Positions 35,065 through 43,591 of a DNA stretch of 64,000 nt are shown piece by piece (position 1 is the stretch's first letter; each line of letters begins with the position of its first letter). Source of the DNA: Flavobacteriales bacterium (GTDB lineage: Bacteria; Bacteroidota; Bacteroidia; Flavobacteriales_F; PHOS-HE28); assembly GCA_016788205.1 (NCBI GenBank), contig JAEUTA010000011.1, positions 62,001 to 126,000 on the forward strand, read 5' to 3'. The translations under genes were made by a program, and so were the position numbers. The notes beneath the pieces are model-generated. The model saw only the letters and a list, made by a program, of their open reading frames with translations, made no database searches and was not told the origin of the DNA.

Positions 35065-36024
35065 ATGGTGCAACGGCTGAAACAGAAGCTCCTCTATTCC
35101 CGCTCCAACCGACGGTTGATCAAGTGGGCCCGGCGGATCATCCTTCCCGGCTTCGAAGGTTTCAGCCTGTACGAGATCAGCCGCTTCTTCTTCCGGGCCA
35201 TCTTCACCGGAAACCTGGTCATGCGGGCTTCGGCCATCTCCTTCAAGCTCTTCCTGGCCTTCTTTCCTGCGGTGATCGTGCTGCTGACGATGATCCCTTA
35301 CATCCCCATCGCCGACTTCCAGACGAAACTGCTCACCACGTTCCACGACATGCTGCCGGGAGAGGTGTATGAATTCATCGAGTCAACGTTGCACGACCTG
35401 CTGATCAAGAAGCACGGGACCCTGCTCTCGGTAAGCTTCCTCGTGGGCGTCTTCATGGCCAGCAACAGCATCGATGCGATCCTGGCGGGTTTCAGCGACA
35501 GCACCAACCACACCACCTGGCATACGCCCTTGAAACAACGCCTTCTCAGCATCGGCCTGTTGGTGGCGCTCACCATCCTCACCATGATCGCCATCCCGCT
35601 GCTGACGTTCAGCGGTACGGTGATCTACCAATTGGACGACCTCGGTTTCTTCACCAGCTACTTCCAGGTGGCGGCGCTGTTCGCCGCGAAGTGGGTGGTG
35701 TCCATCTTCGTGGTGGTCATGTTCGTGTCCCTGCTCTATAATGCAGGAGATCCCACGGCTCGGCGCTTCCGCTTGTTCACACCAGGAGCCATCCTCGCGA
35801 TGTTACTGATCCTGCTGGTGTCCCAGGTGCTGGCCTTCTTCTTCTCCTACATCACGGATTACAACGCCCTGTACGGCTCCATCGGGGCCATCCTCGCCGT
35901 GCAGCTGTGGCTCTATTTCAACATGATCGTGCTGCTGGTGGGCTACGAGTTGAACACCAGTATCGTGAAGGCCCGGATCATCCGCAGCGAACACCTCGCG
36001 CCACCGCCCGCCCCTGCCGTTTGA
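35065..36024 (+). CDS. YihY/BrkB-family inner-membrane protein
   Basis: This 319-aa protein has about six transmembrane helices. Family features are GFSLYEISRFFFRAIFTGNLVMRASAISFKLFLAFFPAVIVLL near the N-terminus, MASNSIDAILAGFSDS, and the Asn/Tyr-rich C-terminal YNALYGSIGAILAVQLWLYFNMIVLLVGYELN. Members were once called RNase BN by mistake and are now seen as membrane proteins of unknown, possibly transport, function. It lies 4 nt after nadC. The C-terminal tail is Pro/Ala-rich and short. Confidence 0.9.
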   Translation: MVQRLKQKLLYSRSNRRLIKWARRIILPGFEGFSLYEISRFFFRAIFTGNLVMRASAISFKLFLAFFPAVIVLLTMIPYIPIADFQTKLLTTFHDMLPGEVYEFIESTLHDLLIKKHGTLLSVSFLVGVFMASNSIDAILAGFSDSTNHTTWHTPLKQRLLSIGLLVALTILTMIAIPLLTFSGTVIYQLDDLGFFTSYFQVAALFAAKWVVSIFVVVMFVSLLYNAGDPTARRFRLFTPGAILAMLLILLVSQVLAFFFSYITDYNALYGSIGAILAVQLWLYFNMIVLLVGYELNTSIVKARIIRSEHLAPPPAPAV

Positions 36025-36047
36025 TCGGATAACTTGGAGCCGCGAAC

Positions 36048-39000
36048 ATGCGGACACTCCTATTCCTTCTCGGCCTGGCTCTCACCCTCGGTGGCAGCGC
36101 CCAGCCTTTCGACGACAAACATCCGCCGAACACCTACCGCAATGCGGACAACCCGCACTACTGGAAGAACCGGCCGCCGAAACCCGGCTACTGGCAGCAG
36201 GATGTGCACTATGTGATCAAGGCACGCATGGACGATGCCACCGATCAACTGACCGGTGAAGAAGCACTGACCTACGTGAACAATTCACCGGACACGCTCC
36301 GGTTCGTGTTCTTCCACCTCTACCAGGAAGCCTTCGTGGGTGGCTCCTACCTGGACATCATGGAAGGCGGCCTGCGACGCACGAAGCAAGGCGAGCTGGA
36401 CTACGCTGGAACTCGGATCAATTCGATCACTGCTGATGGGGATGAGTTGAAGAAGGAACAGGACAATACCGTTCTCAAAGTGTGGTTGCCCAAACCACTC
36501 GTACCCGGGGAACGCACGACCTTCCGCATCAATTTCACCACCCACTGGACACAGGATGTGTACCGGCGGATGAAGCTGTTCAATAGCTGGGGATCCAAGC
36601 ACTTTGATGGCGTGCATTGGTACCCCCGCATCGCCGTGTATGATGCACGTTTCGGCTGGGACACCCAACAACACCTCGGCAGCGAGTTCTATGGCGACTT
36701 CGGTGCATTCGACGTGGATCTGGACTTCCCACATCACTATGTGCTCGACGCCACGGGCTGGTTGCAGAACGAAAAGGAGGTGATGCCCGCGGAGCTGAGA
36801 GCGAAACTGGACATCCGCAACTTCAAGGACAAGCCGTGGAACGAGAAGCCATCGGTCATCACCGCTCCGGAGCCCGGAAAACGCAAGGTGTGGAAGTTCC
36901 ATGCGGAGAACGTACACGACTTCGCTTTCACCGCAGACCCGAATTACCGGATCGGCGAAGCGGAATGGAACGGCATCAAGTGCGTGGCGCTCGTTCAGGA
37001 ACCGCATGCACGCGGCTGGCAGAACGCTGCGGACTACACGGCGAAGGTGATCGCATGCTACAGCCGCGACTTCGGCATGTACGCCTATCCCAAAATGATC
37101 GTGGCCGATGCACGCGATGGCATGGAATACCCTATGCTCACGCTGGATGGCGGACGCGATCCGGACTATCGCGGACTGCTTGCGCATGAAGTAGGGCACA
37201 ACTGGTTCTTCGGCATGGTGGGCAACAACGAAACCTACCGCGCCTTCCTGGATGAAGGCTTCACGCAGTTCCTTACTTCATGGGCGCTTGAGAGCATCGA
37301 TGGTGATACGATGGTGAACGACACGCCAGCCACCGCCTATGCACGCCGATTCACGCTACCACAACGTCCGCGCGAGGAGGAGATCTACTACAGCTACCAG
37401 CGTGATGCGGTACGCGATCAACTTCCACCGATCAATACGCACAGTGACGAGTTCTCGCGCTACGAAAAAGGGGGACGTGGATATGGCCACGTATACTTCA
37501 AGACCGCCGCCATGCTGTACAACCTGCAGTATGTACTGGGCGACTCGCTCTTCCTGGCCGCCATGCAGCACTACTTCCGGCAGTGGCACATGTGTCATCC
37601 GTATCCGGAAGATCTCCGCGAGAGCATCATCTCCTTCACACACGTGGACCTGAACTGGTTCTTCGACCAGTGGATCGATACGGACAAGCGCATCGACTAC
37701 GCGATCACGAAAGTGAGTGGTCAGCACCGGGATAGTTCACAGGTCATCCACCTCCGCCGCAAGGGCGATCTGCAGATGCCCATCGATCTGCGCGTATTGG
37801 CGCGCGACGGCAGTATCCACGATTTCCACATCCCGAACACGTGGTTCGAGAAACGCACGGATGCCACCGTACTTCCACGTTGGATCGGGTACGATGAACT
37901 GCAGCGCGACTACATCGCCAAGGTGAACGTGCCATCCGGCATCGACCAGGTCATCATCGACCCCACGGACCGCCTGGCCGATTCGTACAAGCTGAACGAT
38001 CAGCTGAGGCCGCCAGTGGACATCCAGTTCGACCACCACATCTACAACCGACCGGACCGGCACCACTATCAAGGCTTTGTGCGGCCTGATCTCTGGTGGA
38101 ACGGATATGACGGCGTGAAGGCCGGCGTGCATTTCAACGGTGCCTACATGAAGTATAAGCACCAGCTTCACTTCAGCGCATGGCTCAACACCGGCATGGG
38201 ACAGTCATTGCCACCCGGCAATCCATCCGCCATGTTGGATTCCATTCCCGGGAACACGGACACGGCCTATGACCCCTTCTCGTTCAACTTCCGGTATGAG
38301 AACGGCACGGAGAAGATCCTGAAAGGTTCATCCGTCTTCGTACACGCGCGCATGCTGGATGGGCTGGAGCGCTACGGCGGCGGTTTCCGCTGGATGTTCC
38401 CCAACGGAAAGACCGAAGCCAAAGCCGAACTGCTCTACTTCCTGCGGCGAGACAGCACGGACCTGACCTACCTGCTGTATCCCGGTCAGTGGGAGCTGGA
38501 TCGACTGAACGGCGTGCTCGATATCAGTCTGCGACATCGTTACAACTACACACATGGCAACGGCGACATCAAGGCGGAGCTGCGCAACAGTGCTGTTGGA
38601 TCCGCCTCCAACTACGCGCAACTGCGGCTCACCGCAGTGAACAGCAACAAGCTTGGCGGACTCGAGGTGCGTACGCGTGCTTTCGGTCAATTCGGCACGG
38701 GCAGCACCCCGCGTGAAAGCGCGCTCTACCTCGCCAGCGCTTCACCGGAGGAGATGATGGAGAACAAGTACGTCCGCAGCATCGGTTTCGTGCCCTATGA
38801 CTGGCTTGGTTACGGAGCGAACGTGAACAGCTTCCAGCAAGGTGGCGGGCTTGGCCTGCGTGGCTACGCCGGCTATCTGGCACCCGAGCGCGATGAGAAC
38901 GGCAACTTCGTATTCACCTATTCCGGCAACACGGGTATCAGCGCCTCGGCAGAGATCGACCTCGATGGTCTTGTTCGCTTACGCCCGGGTAAGCTTGAAC

Positions 39001-39272
39001 GGTACATCCACCTGGACATGTACGTCTTCGGTGACGTAGGAATGATGGGGTACCGCATAGCGAAGACCGACGGTGAAGAACTCCATCTCGCCGAACCGCG
39101 AGCGGACGCGGGTGTCGGTGCCGCGCTAACGATCAAGAAGTGGGGACCGCTGGTGGACATCAACCCGCTCACGATCCGGTTCGACATGCCGTTGCTGCTC
39201 TCCGCACTACCCGCTACCGAGACCGACAACCTTGCCTTCCGCTACGTACTGGCCATCGGCCGAAGCTTCTGA
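36048..39272 (+). CDS. M1-family metallopeptidase fused to a predicted outer-membrane beta-barrel
   Basis: This encodes 1074 aa with a signal peptide (residues 1-~18). The N-terminal two-thirds is M1-like: a beta sandwich, then GMEYPM in place of GAMEN, HEVGHNW with zinc ligands His380/His384 and catalytic Glu381, and the third ligand Glu403 in DEGFTQF (HExxHx18E spacing). The region from about 660 to the end has many alternating hydrophobic strands, an Omp85-like GGGLGLRGY (Arg938), YVFGDVGMMGY resembling the barrel-strand F/V-D-x-G motif, and a terminal Phe. It is therefore likely to be an outer-membrane protein carrying a peptidase domain on one face. Peptide substrates are unknown. Confidence 0.8.
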   Translation: MRTLLFLLGLALTLGGSAQPFDDKHPPNTYRNADNPHYWKNRPPKPGYWQQDVHYVIKARMDDATDQLTGEEALTYVNNSPDTLRFVFFHLYQEAFVGGSYLDIMEGGLRRTKQGELDYAGTRINSITADGDELKKEQDNTVLKVWLPKPLVPGERTTFRINFTTHWTQDVYRRMKLFNSWGSKHFDGVHWYPRIAVYDARFGWDTQQHLGSEFYGDFGAFDVDLDFPHHYVLDATGWLQNEKEVMPAELRAKLDIRNFKDKPWNEKPSVITAPEPGKRKVWKFHAENVHDFAFTADPNYRIGEAEWNGIKCVALVQEPHARGWQNAADYTAKVIACYSRDFGMYAYPKMIVADARDGMEYPMLTLDGGRDPDYRGLLAHEVGHNWFFGMVGNNETYRAFLDEGFTQFLTSWALESIDGDTMVNDTPATAYARRFTLPQRPREEEIYYSYQRDAVRDQLPPINTHSDEFSRYEKGGRGYGHVYFKTAAMLYNLQYVLGDSLFLAAMQHYFRQWHMCHPYPEDLRESIISFTHVDLNWFFDQWIDTDKRIDYAITKVSGQHRDSSQVIHLRRKGDLQMPIDLRVLARDGSIHDFHIPNTWFEKRTDATVLPRWIGYDELQRDYIAKVNVPSGIDQVIIDPTDRLADSYKLNDQLRPPVDIQFDHHIYNRPDRHHYQGFVRPDLWWNGYDGVKAGVHFNGAYMKYKHQLHFSAWLNTGMGQSLPPGNPSAMLDSIPGNTDTAYDPFSFNFRYENGTEKILKGSSVFVHARMLDGLERYGGGFRWMFPNGKTEAKAELLYFLRRDSTDLTYLLYPGQWELDRLNGVLDISLRHRYNYTHGNGDIKAELRNSAVGSASNYAQLRLTAVNSNKLGGLEVRTRAFGQFGTGSTPRESALYLASASPEEMMENKYVRSIGFVPYDWLGYGANVNSFQQGGGLGLRGYAGYLAPERDENGNFVFTYSGNTGISASAEIDLDGLVRLRPGKLERYIHLDMYVFGDVGMMGYRIAKTDGEELHLAEPRADAGVGAALTIKKWGPLVDINPLTIRFDMPLLLSALPATETDNLAFRYVLAIGRSF

Positions 39273-39275
39273 CCC

Positions 39276-39689
39276 ATGCGCTATATCACCCTCGCAGCCT
39301 TCCTTGCATCTTCCACGATCCACGCGCAGGATATCACCGGTCGCTGGGTAACCGTCGATGACAATACCGGCAAGCAACGTTCCGTGGTGGAGATCACCGT
39401 GAAGAACGGAAAGGCCAGCGGGCGCATCGTGGAGATCTTCGATAAAAGCAAGGCGGACAAGACCTGCGAAGCTTGTACGGACGATAGAAAGGCGAAGAAG
39501 ATCCTTGGCATGGACATCATCCGCGATATGGTCCAGGACGATGACACGTGGGAGGACGGCACCATCATGGATCCCGACAATGGCAAGATCTACGATTGCA
39601 AGCTTTGGGTCGAGGATGGAGAGCTCCAGGTCCGCGGCTATGTAGCGTTCTTCTTCAGAACGCAGACATGGGTCCGCGAAGTGAAGTGA
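39276..39689 (+). CDS. Secreted DUF2147-family protein
   Basis: This 137-aa protein has a signal peptide (MRYITLAAFLASSTIHAQ) followed by a single beta-rich domain: DITGRWVTVDDNTGKQRSVVEIT, SGRIVEIFDKSKADKTCEAC, ILGMDIIRDM, WEDGTIMDPDNGKIYDCKLWVEDGELQVRGYV. This is the DUF2147 pattern, a lipocalin-like fold of unknown function. CEACTDD holds two cysteines that could be oxidised. It starts 3 nt after the M1 gene and is probably co-transcribed. Its stop abuts the opposing gene's stop (TGATCA). Confidence 0.9.
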   Translation: MRYITLAAFLASSTIHAQDITGRWVTVDDNTGKQRSVVEITVKNGKASGRIVEIFDKSKADKTCEACTDDRKAKKILGMDIIRDMVQDDDTWEDGTIMDPDNGKIYDCKLWVEDGELQVRGYVAFFFRTQTWVREVK

Positions 39690-42600
39690 TCAGCGCAACA
39701 CGGAGACGTGGCCGCGAGTGGTGATGAGCGTGCTGTTCGCGTTGCAGCGGTCCTGATAGGTGACCGTGTACACGTAGACCCCGTCGGGAACCGGTTCGCC
39801 ACCTGAAGTGCCATCCCAGGACTTATACGGATCGTCCGTGCGGTAGATCTCCGCACCCCAACGGTTGAAAAGGACCAGTTCGAAAGCGCCTTCCTCGGCA
39901 CCATGTACCAGGAACTCCTCGTTCAGGTCGTCGCCATTGGGCGTGAAAGCCAATGGGATCATGATCTGGCCGTCACTCTCTTCCAGCCAGCGGATACGAA
40001 CGAAATCAGCGTGTGCGCAGCCGTAGATATCCGTAGCCTCATAACCGTAGTCCCCTTCACCAACGGTGATCGCGTCGGCCGTATCGCCAGTGGTCCAACG
40101 TACCTCCACCAGATCCCCCTCGGGATCCAGCGTAACCTGCTCCGCCGCGCATAGCTCAATGTCCGGGAGTTCATCCACGCGGACCGCGAAATTCAGTTGT
40201 ACCGTATCGGCAGCGGCACCGCAGTAGTTGGTGATGGTGGCGATGTAACGGCCGGTCGCTTCGGCCACATAGGTGCGCCCTATGGTACCGTCCTGCCAAA
40301 CCGCATCGTTCCCCTGAAAGCCGGCGTCAAGCGTGTAGGACGAGATCGTGCAAAGCGTACGATCCCCATCGAGGTCCAACTGGGCCAATTGGTCATAATC
40401 CACATCCACCGTATCGCGATCCACACAGCCGTCCACGTCCGCAGTGACCCAATAATGCCCCGGCTCATGCACCACGAAGACCGGATCCGTACTACCGTCC
40501 TGCCATTCCAGTATAGCGCCGGTAGCCGTGAGGTCCAGGACCAACGAATCCGTCCCACAGAGCGTCGTGTCAGGCCCAAGGCCAACAGACAAAGGCTCTA
40601 CGAACGAAGCGGTGATGTCATCGGTAGCCGTGCCACATGTGTTCGTTACCGTTATGGAATACGTTCCATCCACTCCCACGAGCAACGTGGGCGTATCGCT
40701 GCCATCTGACCAGATCAACTCGTCAACATCGACCAGAACAGGATCCAACTCCAACACCTCTCCAAGGCACAAGGATGTGTCTGAGGGCAAGGTCACTTGT
40801 GGCAGAGAGCGCCCCAAGACCGTGATGGAGTCCGTGTCGGTACATCCTGAAAGTTCCACATCCACCCAGTAATCCCCCGCCGCGCTCACCATGAAGGTAG
40901 AAGCTGTTGAACCATCGGACCATGTCAGGTCCCAACCGGGCAAGTCCACACTCAGTTGGATCGTCTCACCGTCGCAAATGATGGTGTCAGGACCCAAGTC
41001 CACCGTTTGACCATCAATGATGGTAACGGTGATCTCATCGGTCGCAGAACCACATGCATTGCTCACTTCCAATGTAACGGTCCCGGATCCCTCCACGATG
41101 AACGTTGCATCGGTGGAACCGCCCGTCCATAGATAATCCAACACATCGGTCACTTCAGGTATGATCTCGATGGGATCGCCCGTACAGGAAGCGGTATCCG
41201 GCCCGAGCAGGACGGTTGGAAGCGCCGCCAGTGAGACTTCGATCGTATCCTGTGCGGAACAATCCCCGTCGATGGCCTCGACCCAGTAGGTCCCTGCATC
41301 GCTCACCAGTAAGGTCGGGTCGGTGCTCCCATCGGACCATGTGAAGGTCCACGTACCGGTGAGCGGTTCCAAGCTGAGTTGCGCGCCTTCACAAATAGCG
41401 GTATCCGGCCCCAAGTCTATCCCATCGATCTCACCAGCGGTCACTACGATAGTATCGGAACCGATGCAACAACCCAGGTTCACACGGACCCAATACGTTC
41501 CACTTCCGTTCACATCGAGTGTCTGTCCGGTGCTCCCATCCTGCCATTCGTAAACCGCGTTCGGTATGCCCGCGTCCAGCGTCAACACCCCACAAACAGC
41601 CGTGTCGTTACCTAGATCCACCTCCACTTCGCACAGGTCTACTATGCCGGCATCCACTGCAATGGGCGCACTCTGGTCCGTGGCTACTGGAAAAGGGAAC
41701 AATAGCGCTGCCGTTGGAAAATTGAACGTCGGAAGAACTGTTGTGATGGCGTTGCGGTCAGTTACGACGTCGCATGTGATCTGTCCATCCACATCCGTCC
41801 GGATAAGCAATAGATCGAGGTCACCGGCCCCTTGATCCACCATACCCGTAAGCAGAAACCCGTCGCCGAGATCGGCTACGTTATGCGCATAAAAGTCCAC
41901 CAGCGAATGCGCTTGGACAGGATCACCATAAGTCCGACACCAGAGCATCGTGCCGGAAGTCGAAATACCCATGAGGAACAACTTATTCGGCGTCGATGTA
42001 CTCGTGCGCCCGGCCAGCACATACCCGAACGACGTGCTCAGTAGTCTAGTACCGTGCTCCTGACCACTTCCCCCGATGTTAAAGTCCCTAGCCCAAGCAA
42101 CATTGCCCAGCGTGTCGCAACGGATGAGGCCCGCTGTCCATGTCGTGGATGAACCATTGATATCTCCGTAATATGCTATCGTGAGTGAATCATCCTTCAT
42201 CACAACATCCGTGGGATAAACCCGGCGATCCTGAAAATCAGAGAAGACCAGGTAGTTGTTGTCGATGAAGTTCCCCAGCAGATCATAAGAGGACAATCCT
42301 ACCCTGCGACCTTGAACGGGAGGACCATTTACGGACATCCCCGACACGGTGTAGAATTTGTCGTTGTGACGCAACCCCGCCCGCACCTCATCCACGTAGG
42401 AGTTGGGCGAATACAGGTCGTACCGATCAGAAAGTGCGATGACATTACCTGTGGCCGCATCGATGCGCGCATTCATCACATCACTGTAAGTGAAGGGGAA
42501 TGGTTCGGAGATCCCACCAATGACCATGTACTCACCGGCATTCACCACCATGATGCGCCGCTCGTACATCGTGGGGTTGTCCCAAGAACGCAACCAGATC

Positions 42601-42965
42601 AGGTTGCCAGTGGCATCCATCCGAAAATGGAACCCTTCCACCTGTTGTTGAGTGGCATCCAGGCCTGATCCACACCCGATGATATCCCCCTCTGGCGTAT
42701 CGGCCAAGTGATATACCACCTTGGGCCATTGCCCTGTTGGCCGGAATGCCCTTGACCAAAGGACTGCACCATCGCCATCGATGCGCTGAACCAACGCGCT
42801 GTCATTGACACTACCCGCTATGTATATGCCGCCGGATGTCGAAACATGCGATACGAATCCGGCTTCAGCGCGGCCTGGATCACCGATGACCTTCAAGAAG
42901 GTCTGCGCGTTTCCTGTAAGAGCCCATACCAGACCCGTTAGTACCAATAATGAACGCCGCAACAT
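39690..42965 (-). CDS. Large surface protein with eight Ig-like repeats and T9SS type B C-terminal domain
   Basis: This encodes 1091 aa from the ATG at 42965 (a TTG at 42974 is in frame). It has a signal peptide (residues 1-~21, ending TGNAQ). Residues ~25-440 form a region with repeated WxRxF/GDPxxA-type strands that resembles a beta-propeller seen in secreted proteins. Residues 449-997 are eight repeats of 65-70 aa with LGPDTxxC, WxDGST and GTYWV. The last 94 residues (IPLAFTPNGDDLNEEF, LFNRWGAEIYRT, DGVYVYTVTYQD) are the gliding-motility-associated type B sorting domain, so it should be exported by T9SS and attached to the surface. An adhesin-like role is likely but not shown. Confidence 0.88.
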   Translation of the reverse strand: MLRRSLLVLTGLVWALTGNAQTFLKVIGDPGRAEAGFVSHVSTSGGIYIAGSVNDSALVQRIDGDGAVLWSRAFRPTGQWPKVVYHLADTPEGDIIGCGSGLDATQQQVEGFHFRMDATGNLIWLRSWDNPTMYERRIMVVNAGEYMVIGGISEPFPFTYSDVMNARIDAATGNVIALSDRYDLYSPNSYVDEVRAGLRHNDKFYTVSGMSVNGPPVQGRRVGLSSYDLLGNFIDNNYLVFSDFQDRRVYPTDVVMKDDSLTIAYYGDINGSSTTWTAGLIRCDTLGNVAWARDFNIGGSGQEHGTRLLSTSFGYVLAGRTSTSTPNKLFLMGISTSGTMLWCRTYGDPVQAHSLVDFYAHNVADLGDGFLLTGMVDQGAGDLDLLLIRTDVDGQITCDVVTDRNAITTVLPTFNFPTAALLFPFPVATDQSAPIAVDAGIVDLCEVEVDLGNDTAVCGVLTLDAGIPNAVYEWQDGSTGQTLDVNGSGTYWVRVNLGCCIGSDTIVVTAGEIDGIDLGPDTAICEGAQLSLEPLTGTWTFTWSDGSTDPTLLVSDAGTYWVEAIDGDCSAQDTIEVSLAALPTVLLGPDTASCTGDPIEIIPEVTDVLDYLWTGGSTDATFIVEGSGTVTLEVSNACGSATDEITVTIIDGQTVDLGPDTIICDGETIQLSVDLPGWDLTWSDGSTASTFMVSAAGDYWVDVELSGCTDTDSITVLGRSLPQVTLPSDTSLCLGEVLELDPVLVDVDELIWSDGSDTPTLLVGVDGTYSITVTNTCGTATDDITASFVEPLSVGLGPDTTLCGTDSLVLDLTATGAILEWQDGSTDPVFVVHEPGHYWVTADVDGCVDRDTVDVDYDQLAQLDLDGDRTLCTISSYTLDAGFQGNDAVWQDGTIGRTYVAEATGRYIATITNYCGAAADTVQLNFAVRVDELPDIELCAAEQVTLDPEGDLVEVRWTTGDTADAITVGEGDYGYEATDIYGCAHADFVRIRWLEESDGQIMIPLAFTPNGDDLNEEFLVHGAEEGAFELVLFNRWGAEIYRTDDPYKSWDGTSGGEPVPDGVYVYTVTYQDRCNANSTLITTRGHVSVLR
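39975..41621 (-). repeat. Eight tandem Ig-like protein repeats
   Basis: These encode residues 449-997 of the T9SS type B protein. Units are 67, 69, 70, 69, 70, 69, 70 and 65 residues. From unit 2 the 69- and 70-residue units alternate: the 70s end with CGxAxDxI/V-type strands and the 69s with CxxxDxI/V-type, so the array is built as ~139-residue pairs. DNA copies are diverged. Confidence 0.8.
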
Positions 42966-42970
42966 GGGTG

Positions 42971-43591
42971 TCAAACTACGCGGTTCTTGTTGAAGATGTC
43001 ACGGCCATCGAAGCACTGCATCTTGGCATCCAAGATGGAGTGGATGATGTAAAGGTGCAGGATCTCCACCAGCCCATAACTACTGCTGGCCACATGGAAA
43101 TTGATATCCCCTTGTGAATGAAGGGGGTTGGCCGGGTCGAACCCGCTGAAGGTGACCACTCTGCACCCCGCCGTTCGGGCGGCTTTGGCGGCGTTCAAGA
43201 TGTTCGGCGAGGCTCCGCTGCTGCTGATGGCGAAGACCAGATCCTCCGGATCCGCGAACCGTTCGATGGGGGCCGAGAAGAGGTTCTCGAAACCCAGGTC
43301 GTTGCCGATGCAGGTGAGCAAACTGGCATCGTTGAAGGCCACCGCGCGGATGCCTCCGTTCTTCCAGTAATCAACGGCCTGGTGACTGGCGATACCGGCA
43401 CTTCCGCCATTGCCTACCATGATCACCTTGCGGCCCGCTGCCTGAGCAACACGAACCAACTCCACCGCATGCTCTATCGCTTTGGCGTAAGGCAGTGGAC
43501 CGTTGGCATTGCTCCCGCTGATGCCATCGATGAGCCCATGGATGGCGCCGGTGTAGCGCGTGATGAATTCGGGGACGGAAGGTGCGCTCAT
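42971..43591 (-). CDS. SIS-domain phosphosugar isomerase, GmhA-like
   Basis: This encodes 206 aa from the ATG at 43591, which overlaps the heptose kinase/nucleotidyltransferase stop (ATGA); the upstream open frame is just the antisense of that gene. SIS-fold motifs: VIMVGNGGSAGIASHQAVDYWKNGG, SLLTCIGNDLGFENLF, LVFAISSSGASPNILNAAKAAR, VEILHLYIIHSILD. The first block and the YxNDxG-like segment resemble GmhA, which converts sedoheptulose 7-phosphate to heptose 7-phosphate. Pairing with an HldE-type enzyme supports this. The final FDGRDIFNKNRVV extends beyond short GmhA forms. Confidence 0.83.
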   Translation of the reverse strand: MSAPSVPEFITRYTGAIHGLIDGISGSNANGPLPYAKAIEHAVELVRVAQAAGRKVIMVGNGGSAGIASHQAVDYWKNGGIRAVAFNDASLLTCIGNDLGFENLFSAPIERFADPEDLVFAISSSGASPNILNAAKAARTAGCRVVTFSGFDPANPLHSQGDINFHVASSSYGLVEILHLYIIHSILDAKMQCFDGRDIFNKNRVV

